From positions 62,001-126,000 of the forward strand of contig NZ_JYLB01000006.1 of the NCBI RefSeq assembly GCF_001042905.1: DNA of 64,000 nt, written 5' to 3'. Positions 10,455-19,717 of this stretch are shown piece by piece. Position 1 is the stretch's first letter. Every line of letters begins with the position of its first letter. The notes beneath the pieces are model-generated. The model ran no database searches. It was given only the letters and a program-made list of their open reading frames with translations, and was not told the origin of the DNA. Origin of the DNA: Pseudomonas lini. GTDB taxonomy: Bacteria; Pseudomonadota; Gammaproteobacteria; Pseudomonadales; Pseudomonadaceae. The translations under genes were made by a program, and so were the position numbers.

Positions 10455-11330
10455 ATGATCAAGGACATGGAATACAACCAGGACGACAAAACCGTCCTGC
10501 TCGACCGTCAGGGCCACGGCCCGGCGTCGAGTCCGCTGACTGACTTCGCTGCACCTCCGCGTTTCGAACAGCTGGAAGAGCGGATGATCTACGCCGCGCG
10601 TTTGCGCCCGGCCGAAGCCTTCAACATCAGCCTCAATTCGCTGGTGGCAGCGGCGTCCGAGCTGCTGTCGGAAGTGGTGCGCCTCAAGCACAGCGATACC
10701 CGCGAAGACCTGTACGCGCTCAACGAGCGGCTGACCGCCGGGCTGAAGCTGTTTGAAGTACGGGCGCTGCACAACGGCGCCGAAAGCAGCCAGGTGATGG
10801 CCGCGCGTTACGTGCTGTGCACCGTGGTCGACGAAGCTGTCGTCACCACGCCGTGGGGCAACGAAAGCGAGTGGTCGCAAATGAGCCTGCTCAGCAGCTT
10901 CCACAACGAAACCTTCGGTGGCGAGAAGTTCTTCCAGCTGCTGGATCGCCTGTCGAAAAACCCGGTCAAGCACCTGCCGATGCTGGAGCTGATGTACCTG
11001 TGCCTGTCCCTCGGTTTCGAAGGCAAGTACCGGGTGCAAGCGCGCGGCATGCTTGAACTCGAAGGCATCCGCGACGCCTTGTATCGGCAGATTCGTCAAC
11101 TGCGTGGCGACGTGCCGCGTGAGTTGTCGCCGCATTGGGAAGGCCTGAACGATCAGCGTCGCAGCCTGGTGCGCATCGTGCCGGCGTGGATGGTGGTGCT
11201 GTTCACTGTGGTCTGCCTGGTGGTGATGTATTCGGGTTTTGCCTGGGTGCTGGGCGAGCAACGCGAAACCGTTCTGCAACCTTATCAGCAGCTAGAACCG
11301 ACCGCGGTTAAGCCGCAGTCGCAGCCGTAA
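10455..11330 (+). CDS. tssL: T6SS membrane protein TssL (DotU/IcmH family)
   Basis: Encodes a 291-residue inner-membrane component of the T6SS trans-envelope complex. The cytoplasmic DotU domain carries the typical ARYVLCTVVDEAVVTTPWG segment, and a single C-terminal membrane helix (VVLFTVVCLVVMYSGFAWVL) lies near residues 240-260. There is no OmpA-like peptidoglycan-binding extension, so anchoring must come from another protein. The start at 10455 follows AGGAA at ten bases. It corresponds to dotU2. Confidence 0.95.
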   Translation: MIKDMEYNQDDKTVLLDRQGHGPASSPLTDFAAPPRFEQLEERMIYAARLRPAEAFNISLNSLVAAASELLSEVVRLKHSDTREDLYALNERLTAGLKLFEVRALHNGAESSQVMAARYVLCTVVDEAVVTTPWGNESEWSQMSLLSSFHNETFGGEKFFQLLDRLSKNPVKHLPMLELMYLCLSLGFEGKYRVQARGMLELEGIRDALYRQIRQLRGDVPRELSPHWEGLNDQRRSLVRIVPAWMVVLFTVVCLVVMYSGFAWVLGEQRETVLQPYQQLEPTAVKPQSQP

Positions 11331-11343
11331 ACAGGGACGTGTG

Positions 11344-14300
11344 ATGAAAAAGTTTTTCAAGAAAGTTGGCGCATTCCTGCGCCAGACCTGGGTCTGGACC
11401 TTGCTGCTGGTGCTGTTCGTCGCGCTGCTGGTGTGGTTCGTCGGGCCGCTGTTGGCGGTAAATGACTACAAGTTCTGGGAAGGTTCGACCTCCCGTCTGC
11501 TGACGATCAGTGTGCTGTTCCTGATCTGGGGCCTGACCATGGTCTTCGTCAGCTGGCGCGCCGGTGTGCGCAAAAAGGCTGTGGAAGAAACCGAAGACGG
11601 CCAGGACCGTATCCGTCGTGATGAGCTGATCGACGAAGAGCAGAAAGAGCTTCGCGTACGCTTCAAGGATGCGTTGAAAACCCTGAAGACCTCGAGCCTG
11701 TATCGCGGTCGCAGCGAACGCTGGCGCAGTGATTTGCCGTGGTACTTGCTGATTGGCCCGCAGGGCAGCGGCAAGACCAGCCTGCTGGACTTCTCGGGCC
11801 TTGAGTTTCCGATCAACAAGATCGACCGCAAACTCACCCGCGACACCCTCGGCACCCGGCATTGCGACTGGTACTTTGCCGACCACGGCGTGTTGATCGA
11901 CACCGCCGGGCGTTACCTGACCCAACCGGATGCCGAAGTCGATGGCAGCGCCTGGAGCACCTTGCTCGACCTGCTGCGCAAGCGTCGCCGCAACCGTCCG
12001 TTGAACGGCGTGCTGGTGACCATCCCGGTGGAAATGCTGCTGGGCAACACCGAGCAAGACCTCGACACCCTGGCCCGCCAGGTGCGTGCGCGTCTGCAAG
12101 ACGTGCATCAGAAACTCCATGTCGACGTGCCGATTTATCTAGTGTTGAGCAAGGCCGATCGCCTGCTCGGTTTCGACGAATTCTTCGATCAACTGACCCG
12201 CGAAGAAAGCGACCAGGTACTCGGCACCAGTTTCCGCAAAGAGCAGAGCGGCACTGACGTGGCCGTGCTGCGCGCCGAGTTCGAAGAGCTGCTGCGTCGC
12301 CTGAACAGCCAGGTGATCATGCGCATGCACCAGGAGCGTGACACCCAACGCCGTGGCCGCATCCTCGACTTCCCGCATCAACTGGGGCAGATCGGCGAGC
12401 GCCTGTGCCTGTTCGTCGACATGGCGTTCACCGGCAACCGCTACCAGCGTGTCAGCCAGTTGCGCGGTTTCTACCTGACCAGCGCACCGCACTTGACTCA
12501 AGAGATGGACCAGACCACCGCCGGCATCGGCGCGAACCTGGGCATGAACGCTGGCATGCTGCCGACCCTGCGCAGTGGCCGTTCGCGGTTTATTCACCAT
12601 TTGCTCAGCCGAGTGATTTTCCCCGAGGCCGATCTGGCCGGTCTGGACAAGCGCGAACGCAGCCGCATCCATTGGGGCCAACGTGCCCTGTACGTGGGCG
12701 CACTGGCGGCACTGGCGCTGTTCGGCATGTTGTGGGCTGGTGGTTTCTCGGCCAACTACGAGCGTCTGGAAAACCTGCGTAACCTGGCACAAAACTGGAA
12801 TCAGCAACGCTCGGCCCTGACTGCGCGTGATGATTCGATGGCGGTACTCAAGACCCTCGACACCCGTTACGCGGCAACGCAGGTCTTCCCGCAAAAAGGT
12901 GACGTGTCGTACCACGAACGCGGTGGCCTGTACCAAGGCGAAGACGTCAATCCAGTGGTCAAGAGCGCCTACGAGCGTGAACTTGAAGCGCAACTGCTGC
13001 CACGGGTTGCAACGCTGCTGGAAGGCCAGATCCGCGCCAACATGAAGGACCGCGAACGCCTGCTCAACAGCCTGCGTGCGTACCTGATGCTGAACATGAA
13101 AGATCGCCGCGATGCTACGTGGCTCAAGGATTGGGTCGCCACTGACTGGTCCCTGCGTTATGCCGGCAACACAGCGGTGCAGAACGGCTTGAACACCCAC
13201 TTCGAACGTTTGCTCAAGCAGCCGTTTATCTACCCGCTGAACGATCAACTGGTAGCGCAGGCGCGTCAGGTTTTGCGCAGCGAGTCGCTGGCCAACGTGG
13301 TTTACCGGATGCTGCGCGAGCAGGCTCGCAATCTGCCGGAATACCGTTTCAGCCAACACTTGGGCCCACAGGGTGCGCTGTTTGTCGGCACCGATTACGT
13401 GATCCCGGGGTTCTACACCCAACAGGGTTATCAGCAGTACTTCTCGGTCCAGGGCACTGCACTGGTCACCGACATCCTGCGTGACAACTGGGTGCTGGGC
13501 GAAGGTTCGGGCATCAGCGGCATGGACTTGCGTCGCCTGATGGTCGAACTGGAGCAGCTGTACTTCCGAGACTACGCCAACTTCTGGAGCGAAGCGGTCG
13601 GCCAGGTGGCATTGCCACCGATCAACGACGCCGGTGAAGGCGCCGAGCAACTGGCGGGCCTGACTTCGGCTAACTCGCCGGTGCTGCAACTGCTGGTGGA
13701 AGTGCGCGAGAACACCCGTTTCCAGGTCATCGCAGACAGCGCCGATGAAGCCGCCGATGCGGCGGACAAACTGGGCGAGAAGGGCGGCAAGCTCGGCAAA
13801 CTCGCTGCGGCCGCCGCGGACAAAGCGTCGGACATGGCGAAGAACTTGCCGGACACCGCGAAGAAATCCCTGCAACGTCGCTTCGAACCACTGCACCGTT
13901 TGCTGGATGACAACAACGGCCCGGCCGCTGATTTGACCCCGGCCCTGACAGCACTCAACGACCTGCAACTGCAACTGTCGAGCCTGGCCCGCGCCAGCGC
14001 GCCGGAGCAGGCTGCATTCGAAATGGCCAAGACCCGCATGAGCGGCCAGCGTGATGCGCTGAGCAACTTGCGCAACGCGTCGAATCGTCTGCCGCGTCCA
14101 GTCAGCGTGTGGTTCAACGTGCTGGCCGAAGACACCTGGCGTCTGGTGCTCAACGATTCTTACCAGTACCTGAACCAGCGTTATCAGAGCGAGCTGTACA
14201 GCTTTTACGGCAAGGCGATCAACAAGCGTTACCCGTTCAGTGCCCACAGCACCAGCGACGTCGCGATCAGCGACTTCCGCGAGTTCTTCAAGGCCCAGGG

Positions 14301-14868
14301 CATTGCCGATCGCTTCTTCGAGAACTACATGCGTCCGTTCGTGAGTGGCGATCCAGGCAACTACCGCCTGCGCAGCGTTGACGGTCACAGCATGCCGATC
14401 TCCAAGGTTTACCTCGACCAGATGGCCGCGGCACAAGTGATCCGCCAGAGCTTCTTCTCGATCAACCCGGCCGAGCCGCAAGTGCAGTTCAAACTGGAGC
14501 CGTACACCCTCGACCCGGCCGTCAGCCGTTCCGAGTTCAAGTTCGGCGACAAGACCATTGAATACCGTCACGGCCCGATCGTGCCGGTGTCGTTCAAATG
14601 GCCGACCGACGCTGAAGACGGTCGCACCAGCCTGGTCCTCGACAAAATGGCCGGCCGCCCGATCGGTATCGAAAAGAACACCGGCCCATGGTCGCTGTTC
14701 CGTCTGTTCGACCTGATGCAGACCGAGTACCTGACCGGTCGCGATGTGCTTGTGCTGAAAGCTGACGTGGGTGGCCTGCGCGCCAACTACTTGCTGTCGA
14801 GCCAGCGCACGCCGAACCCGTTTGACATGGGCGTACTGCGTACTTTCCGTATGCCGGTGCAGCTCTGA
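11344..14868 (+). CDS. tssM: T6SS membrane-complex protein TssM (IcmF/VasK)
   Basis: Encodes a 1174-residue inner-membrane protein that spans to the periplasm and docks on TssJ. Two N-terminal membrane helices (about residues 15-40 and 50-75) precede a cytoplasmic NTPase-like domain with Walker A GPQGSGKTS near residue 138; a third helix (ALYVGALAALALFGML) lies near residue 445, followed by the long periplasmic part. An Ala/Lys/Asp-rich helical stretch lies near residues 800-840. ATG 11344 has GGGA six bases upstream. The TGA overlaps the stp1 ATG by one base. Confidence 0.96.
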   Translation: MKKFFKKVGAFLRQTWVWTLLLVLFVALLVWFVGPLLAVNDYKFWEGSTSRLLTISVLFLIWGLTMVFVSWRAGVRKKAVEETEDGQDRIRRDELIDEEQKELRVRFKDALKTLKTSSLYRGRSERWRSDLPWYLLIGPQGSGKTSLLDFSGLEFPINKIDRKLTRDTLGTRHCDWYFADHGVLIDTAGRYLTQPDAEVDGSAWSTLLDLLRKRRRNRPLNGVLVTIPVEMLLGNTEQDLDTLARQVRARLQDVHQKLHVDVPIYLVLSKADRLLGFDEFFDQLTREESDQVLGTSFRKEQSGTDVAVLRAEFEELLRRLNSQVIMRMHQERDTQRRGRILDFPHQLGQIGERLCLFVDMAFTGNRYQRVSQLRGFYLTSAPHLTQEMDQTTAGIGANLGMNAGMLPTLRSGRSRFIHHLLSRVIFPEADLAGLDKRERSRIHWGQRALYVGALAALALFGMLWAGGFSANYERLENLRNLAQNWNQQRSALTARDDSMAVLKTLDTRYAATQVFPQKGDVSYHERGGLYQGEDVNPVVKSAYERELEAQLLPRVATLLEGQIRANMKDRERLLNSLRAYLMLNMKDRRDATWLKDWVATDWSLRYAGNTAVQNGLNTHFERLLKQPFIYPLNDQLVAQARQVLRSESLANVVYRMLREQARNLPEYRFSQHLGPQGALFVGTDYVIPGFYTQQGYQQYFSVQGTALVTDILRDNWVLGEGSGISGMDLRRLMVELEQLYFRDYANFWSEAVGQVALPPINDAGEGAEQLAGLTSANSPVLQLLVEVRENTRFQVIADSADEAADAADKLGEKGGKLGKLAAAAADKASDMAKNLPDTAKKSLQRRFEPLHRLLDDNNGPAADLTPALTALNDLQLQLSSLARASAPEQAAFEMAKTRMSGQRDALSNLRNASNRLPRPVSVWFNVLAEDTWRLVLNDSYQYLNQRYQSELYSFYGKAINKRYPFSAHSTSDVAISDFREFFKAQGIADRFFENYMRPFVSGDPGNYRLRSVDGHSMPISKVYLDQMAAAQVIRQSFFSINPAEPQVQFKLEPYTLDPAVSRSEFKFGDKTIEYRHGPIVPVSFKWPTDAEDGRTSLVLDKMAGRPIGIEKNTGPWSLFRLFDLMQTEYLTGRDVLVLKADVGGLRANYLLSSQRTPNPFDMGVLRTFRMPVQL

Positions 14869-15596
14869 TGCAGGTTGCCAGTCCCTGGCGCAGCGCTGCG
14901 CGTACCGACCCGGGCAAGGTTCGGGCGCGCAACGAAGATGCTTTTCTCGACTGTCCCCAGCAGGGGCTGTGGGTGGTCGCGGACGGCATGGGCGGTCATC
15001 AGGGTGGCGACATCGCCAGCCAGTTGATTGTCGCCAGCCTGGCGGAACTGCCGGTGCAGGACGACTTCGACGAACGACTCAAAGGTATTCGCCAGTGCCT
15101 GCACTGGCTCAACCGCCGCTTGGGTCAGGAGTTGACCGTCACCGCCGGGCGCCATGACAGCATCATGGGCAGCACCGTGGTGGCGCTGCTGGTGGAAGGT
15201 AATCGCGCGGCCTGCATCTGGGCCGGCGACAGCCGCTGCTACCTGTGGCGCGGCCAGCGTTTGTATCAGCTGTCCAAGGACCATTCGCTGCAACAGCAAC
15301 TGATCGACGAGCAGAACATGAGCGTCGAGCAAGCCCAGGCTCACCCCGCCGCCCACGCCCTGACCCGCGCGGTCGGGGCTGCCGAGCAGCTGACCCTGGA
15401 TGTGCTCGAACTCGAGGTCTATCCCGGCGATGCATTTCTGTTGTGCAGCGACGGTTTGTATCAAGGGCTGAGCAGCGATGCCCTGGGCAACGCCTTGAGC
15501 CTGACCGCGCCGCACGTTGCGCTGGAACGTCTGTTCGACGGCGCTCTGCGTGGTTCGGCCCGGGACAATCTGACTGCCGTGGTGATCCGCCAATGA
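14868..15596 (+). CDS. stp1: T6SS PP2C-family protein phosphatase (Stp1/PppA)
   Basis: Encodes a 242-residue Ser/Thr phosphatase that reverses threonine phosphorylation by the T6SS kinase. Metal-coordinating PP2C motifs are visible: the RNEDAFL segment, DGMGGHQGGD near residue 43, GDSRCYLWR in the middle and CSDGLYQG and RDNLTAVV near the C-terminus. The start overlaps the tssM stop (TGATG) and the end overlaps the kinase start (ATGA), so the three genes are translationally coupled. It corresponds to stp1 of HSI-II. Confidence 0.93.
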   Translation: MQVASPWRSAARTDPGKVRARNEDAFLDCPQQGLWVVADGMGGHQGGDIASQLIVASLAELPVQDDFDERLKGIRQCLHWLNRRLGQELTVTAGRHDSIMGSTVVALLVEGNRAACIWAGDSRCYLWRGQRLYQLSKDHSLQQQLIDEQNMSVEQAQAHPAAHALTRAVGAAEQLTLDVLELEVYPGDAFLLCSDGLYQGLSSDALGNALSLTAPHVALERLFDGALRGSARDNLTAVVIRQ

Positions 15597-16609
15597 CTGA
15601 ATTCATGCCACCGATCGACGACCTGCTGGTGACCGAGGAAGAAGCCAATAACCTGACTTACTTTGCGTTCGCCAAGCCTTTAAACGGAAAGCCGCATGTG
15701 GCCGAGCCTGCGCTGGCGCCAACCCGGGCCAGCGTCGGTGCGCTGCCCGACGTGCTCGCAGGCCGTTACCGCATCGAGCGCCTGCTCGGTGCCGGTGGCA
15801 TGGGCGCGGTTTACCGTGCACGGGATCTGCTGCACGAACAGTTCGGCGATCCCGACCCTTACATCGCGCTGAAAATCCTCAGCGAAGAATTTGCCGAATC
15901 GCCGGACGCCAGCGCCTTGCTCTACAGCGAGTTCGCCCTGACCCGACGCCTGCGCCACAACAACGTGCTGCGACCGCACACCTTTGAAGTGGACACCGAC
16001 TGCCAGCGCGCCTTCATCACCATGGAACTCATGCGTGGGCTGACCCTGGACAAATTACTCTGCGAGCGCCCCTTGGGCCTGCCGTGGAAAGAGCTGCGCG
16101 ACATCGCGCTGCCGCTGCTCGACGCGCTGGCCTACGCCCACGCTCGCGGCGTGCTGCACGGCGACATGAAGCCGAGCAACGTCATGCTCAGCGAAGAAGG
16201 CGTGCGCCTGTTCGACTTCGGCCTCGGCCAGGCGGAAGAGGGCATCCTGCCCGGCCTGCCGCACCTGAGCCGTAACCGCTTCAACGCCTGGACCCCCGGC
16301 TACGCCGCCCCCGAACTGCTCGAAGGCCAGCCGCTGTCGGCCAGCGCGGACGTGTACGGCGTGGCCTGCGTGATTTACGAACTGGCGGGCGGCAAACACC
16401 CGTTCCGCCGCTTGCCGTCGACCGAGGCCCGCGACGGACGCCTCGAGCGCGAGCTGCACGCACCCCGAAACCTACCGAAACACTGCTGGCCAGCCCTGCG
16501 AACGGCGCTGGCTTTCGATGCGGCAGATCGAACGATCACTGCCGCCCAACTGCGTGACGCTATGGGCGCCACATCGTCTTGGCTGCAACGTCTGCGACTC
16601 CGGGCGTAA
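15593..16609 (+). CDS. stk1: T6SS serine/threonine protein kinase (Stk1/PpkA-like)
   Basis: Encodes a 338-residue Hanks-type kinase. The glycine loop GAGGMGAV starts near residue 66, the nucleotide-binding lysine is in IALKIL, the catalytic loop reads HGDMKPSN near residue 189 (Gly where most such kinases have Arg) and DFG is near residue 208. No C-terminal membrane helix or sensor is seen, unlike the longer PpkA of HSI-I. The ATG overlaps the phosphatase stop as ATGA; an upstream in-frame extension is not needed. The likely targets are the Fha protein and the membrane complex. Confidence 0.92.
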   Translation: MTEFMPPIDDLLVTEEEANNLTYFAFAKPLNGKPHVAEPALAPTRASVGALPDVLAGRYRIERLLGAGGMGAVYRARDLLHEQFGDPDPYIALKILSEEFAESPDASALLYSEFALTRRLRHNNVLRPHTFEVDTDCQRAFITMELMRGLTLDKLLCERPLGLPWKELRDIALPLLDALAYAHARGVLHGDMKPSNVMLSEEGVRLFDFGLGQAEEGILPGLPHLSRNRFNAWTPGYAAPELLEGQPLSASADVYGVACVIYELAGGKHPFRRLPSTEARDGRLERELHAPRNLPKHCWPALRTALAFDAADRTITAAQLRDAMGATSSWLQRLRLRA

Positions 16610-16637
16610 CGGATGACTACCGAACAGGGAGCAAACA

Positions 16638-18674
16638 ATGTTTAACCCTTCCAACGAAACGCATTTCAGCCTGACCGTCGAAGACTACGTAGGCGACCTG
16701 CAAGTGCTGTCGTTCACCGGCACCGAAGGCATCAGCCAGCCGTATCGCTTCGACCTGGAACTGGTCAGCGAAAACCCGGACCTGGACCTGGAAAAGCTCC
16801 TGCACAAGCAGGCCTTTTTGGCGTTCGATCCAAAGGGTTCCGGCATCCACGGCCAGATCTACCGCGTCGCCCAAGGCGATGCCGGCAAGCGCTTGACCCG
16901 CTACAAAGTCTCCCTGGTGCCGCAGTTGCAATACCTGCATCACCGCACCAACCAGCGCATCTACCAGCAGATGTCGGCGCCGAAAATCATCGCGCTGATC
17001 CTCGAAGAACACGGCATCAAAGGCAACGCCTACAAATTCCAATTGAGCCAGCCGTGCCCGGACCGCGACTACTGCGTGCAATACGACGAAACCGACCTGC
17101 ACTTCGTCCAGCGCCTGTGCGAGGAGGAAGGCATTCATTACCACTTCCAGCACACCTCCAAAGGTCATTTATTGGTATTCGGTGACGATCAAACGGTGTT
17201 TCCGAAACTCGGCCAGCCCACCGCTTATGTGCAAGGCAGCGGCATGGTCGCCGACGAACCCGTGATCAAAGGCTTCAAACTGCGCCTGGAAACCCGCACC
17301 AGTCGGACTACCCGCCGCGACTACGACTTTGAAAAACCGCGCCTGCAATTGGAAGCTGCCTATAAACCTGATGTTCAGAGCGAAGAGCCGGACCTCGAAG
17401 ACTACGACTACCCCGGCCGCTTCCTCGACCGCGCGCGCGGCAAATTCCTCAGCCAACGCGCCCTCGAACGCCACCGCGCCGACTACCAGCAAGCCGAAGG
17501 CCATGGCGACCAGACCACCCTCGTCAGCGGCCACTTCCTGGAAATCTCCGACCACCCGCGCACCGAGTGGAACGACCTCTGGCTGCTCACCGAAGTCGTC
17601 CACGAAGGCAAACAGCCGCAAGTGCTCGAAGAAGGCGTGACCAGCGACACCACCGACTACAAAGACGACTTCCACCAGGGCTACCGCAACCGCTTCCTCG
17701 CCACCCCATGGGCCGTGTTCTACCGCCCGGCCCTGGAACACCCGAAACCCCGCGTCCTCGGCAGCCAGACGGCCATGGTCACCGGCCCCAAAGGCGAAGA
17801 AATCCACTGCGACCAATACGGCCGCATCAAAGTGCAATTCCACTGGGACCGCGAAGGGTTGGCTGATGACAAAACCAGCTGCTGGATGCGTGTTTCTTCG
17901 AGTTGGGCTGGGGATCGATACGGCGCCATCGTTATTCCGCGTATCGGTATGGAGGTGCTCGTCACCTTCCTTGAAGGCGACCCCGACCAGCCGTTGGTAA
18001 CCGGGTGCCTGTACCACAAGGAAAACCAGGTTCCCTACGACCTGCCAGCGAACAAGACTCGCACTGTGTTCAAAACCCTCAGCTCACCGGGGGGCGGTGG
18101 GTTCAATGAACTGCGGATTGAAGACAAGAAGGGGGCGGAGCAGATCTTCATTCATGCCCAGCGGGATTGGGATGAAAACATCGAGCACGATCAGAAGATT
18201 CGGGTGGGGAATGAACGCCACGATACGGTGGTGAAGAACACCTACACCGAGCTGAAGGCTGAAGAACACCGCACCACGATTGCTGATCGCAAGAGCGAAG
18301 TGCGGGTGGATGATCATCTGACGATTGGGCAGAACCAGCACATCAAGCTTGGGACTGCGCAGCTGACCAGTGCGGGGAAGGAAATACATCTCAAGGCTGG
18401 GGACAAGATTGTCATCGAGGCCGGGATGGAGCTCACGGTCAAGGCTGGGGGGAGTTTTATCAAACTCGATGCGGGTGGTGTGACGGTTGTTGGGCCGGTG
18501 GTGAAGATTAATGCCGGTGGGTCGGCAGGCTCGGGGACCGGGATCGGGATTAAGCCGCCCGTGTTGCCGGGGGCTGCGGATAAGGATAAGGCGGGGAGTT
18601 TGATGGATCAGGCGTTGGGGAATGCGGTGCCTGAGAAGGTTAAACCGAAGGCTTTTTTTGTGTTTTCTGAGTGA
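16638..18674 (+). CDS. vgrG: T6SS spike protein VgrG
   Basis: Encodes a 678-residue VgrG that trimerises as the puncturing tip on the Hcp tube. It has the gp27-like N-terminal part (FSLTVEDYVGDLQVLSFTGTEG onward), the gp5-like OB domain near residue 400 (GRIKVQFHWDREG, SCWMRVSSSWAG) and a beta-helical C-terminus rich in short repeats. A Gly/Pro-rich tail of about 50 residues follows, too short for an obvious effector domain. It ends directly against the next gene (TGATG). Codon use becomes unusually G-rich in the last 600 bases, a possible recombination boundary with the effector cassette. Confidence 0.95.
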   Translation: MFNPSNETHFSLTVEDYVGDLQVLSFTGTEGISQPYRFDLELVSENPDLDLEKLLHKQAFLAFDPKGSGIHGQIYRVAQGDAGKRLTRYKVSLVPQLQYLHHRTNQRIYQQMSAPKIIALILEEHGIKGNAYKFQLSQPCPDRDYCVQYDETDLHFVQRLCEEEGIHYHFQHTSKGHLLVFGDDQTVFPKLGQPTAYVQGSGMVADEPVIKGFKLRLETRTSRTTRRDYDFEKPRLQLEAAYKPDVQSEEPDLEDYDYPGRFLDRARGKFLSQRALERHRADYQQAEGHGDQTTLVSGHFLEISDHPRTEWNDLWLLTEVVHEGKQPQVLEEGVTSDTTDYKDDFHQGYRNRFLATPWAVFYRPALEHPKPRVLGSQTAMVTGPKGEEIHCDQYGRIKVQFHWDREGLADDKTSCWMRVSSSWAGDRYGAIVIPRIGMEVLVTFLEGDPDQPLVTGCLYHKENQVPYDLPANKTRTVFKTLSSPGGGGFNELRIEDKKGAEQIFIHAQRDWDENIEHDQKIRVGNERHDTVVKNTYTELKAEEHRTTIADRKSEVRVDDHLTIGQNQHIKLGTAQLTSAGKEIHLKAGDKIVIEAGMELTVKAGGSFIKLDAGGVTVVGPVVKINAGGSAGSGTGIGIKPPVLPGAADKDKAGSLMDQALGNAVPEKVKPKAFFVFSE

Positions 18675-19717
18675 TGAGTTTCGTGATGACAACAAACAAA
18701 AACGCAAGGCAGTTCAGGTGGTGCTCCATCGCACTGCTGACGTTGGGTATGTGCAGCGGCGCCGTTGCCTCATCGCCCAGTGACCCGCAATGCCCGAGCG
18801 GCAACTTTGCAGAGTTCGCCCAGGTTTTCTCATCCCAACCTGAGATACAGAAGGCATCTATTGCCTCGTCCGTTCAGGAACTTCGAGTGGTTGCCGATGG
18901 CGACAAGCCAAAGGTTGTCCAGCGCAATATCAAAGCGCTGGACGCTACCGAGTTGAACGTTCTTGTGCCGGAAAATGCTGCTGCGTCGAGCCTAACTATT
19001 AAGGTCGATTTACCGAACAAGCTGATCGTTCGTGACCAGGCAGGCAAATTTCTAAAGGTTTTCGTCTTCAAACACGGCGACTGTTGGGTTCTGGATCGTG
19101 TCGAAGATTGGTCGCTTGAAAACGTATCTGATGTTGTGTCTCGAACAGAGAAACTATTGCCAGGTCAGCGAGAGCTGAGGAAAGGTGCATGGTTTGACAG
19201 GCTGGCTAATCATGCATCGCCTGAATCGGGTGTTTATTTGTACGCAGCAGCACTGGATAGCTACTTGGCCGGAGCGCAAGAAGGTTCGCCGCAAGCTGCA
19301 CTCGCTGCTGCGGGAATCAGTCTTTCTGGGCAAGCTCCCCGCCTGGATAACAGCAAAATTGTGGATCTTTTGATTGCTGCTTCAAAAAGCATTCCCGACG
19401 CAGGCGTGACGCTTGCGAATTTTTACTGCGATGAGGGCGAATACGACGACAAGCAAGTCTGTATCAACCCGCAACTGTCAATGGCTGCATTGGAAAGCGC
19501 CGCGAGCCGAGGCTCGGTAGATGCGCTGAGCCAACTTGGCGAGGTGTATGAAGTCGGCACCGTCGCCCCTGCTGACCTGCCCCGAGCAATGGCGTGTTAT
19601 CAGGAGGTTCAGAAAAAGGATCCTGAGTCCGGCACGCGAGGTGTTGACCACTTGGCGGCCCAAGGCGTCGTCGCTGATAACTCAATTCAATGTCTTAAAG
19701 CAGGGAGCTTCCGATGA
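18674..19717 (+). CDS. Secreted protein with Sel1-like repeat, between vgrG and effector
   Basis: Encodes 347 residues with a type I signal peptide (hydrophobic core near residues 18-32, likely cut after AVAS), so it should act in the periplasm. The C-terminal third carries Sel1/TPR-like helices (MAALESAASRGSVDALSQLGEVYE). Several cysteines may form disulfides. The start overlaps the vgrG stop by one base (TGATG; an alternative ATG is at 18686), and the stop overlaps the effector start as ATGA. This coupling suggests a role as an immunity or accessory protein for the effector; Sel1-repeat proteins are known among T6SS immunity proteins, but placement upstream of the effector is unusual. The role is inferred. 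Confidence 0.75.
   Translation: MSFVMTTNKNARQFRWCSIALLTLGMCSGAVASSPSDPQCPSGNFAEFAQVFSSQPEIQKASIASSVQELRVVADGDKPKVVQRNIKALDATELNVLVPENAAASSLTIKVDLPNKLIVRDQAGKFLKVFVFKHGDCWVLDRVEDWSLENVSDVVSRTEKLLPGQRELRKGAWFDRLANHASPESGVYLYAAALDSYLAGAQEGSPQAALAAAGISLSGQAPRLDNSKIVDLLIAASKSIPDAGVTLANFYCDEGEYDDKQVCINPQLSMAALESAASRGSVDALSQLGEVYEVGTVAPADLPRAMACYQEVQKKDPESGTRGVDHLAAQGVVADNSIQCLKAGSFR

Noticed and set aside
12139..14571. 810-codon open frame on the minus strand opposite tssM
   Set aside because: It is antisense to an intact, clearly recognised tssM; long antisense frames are common in high-GC genomes and this one has no recognisable domain.
15245..15592. Extension of the T6SS kinase 116 codons upstream
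   Set aside because: The extension lies wholly inside the phosphatase gene in another frame; the ATGA overlap at 15593 gives a natural start and the usual Stk1 length.
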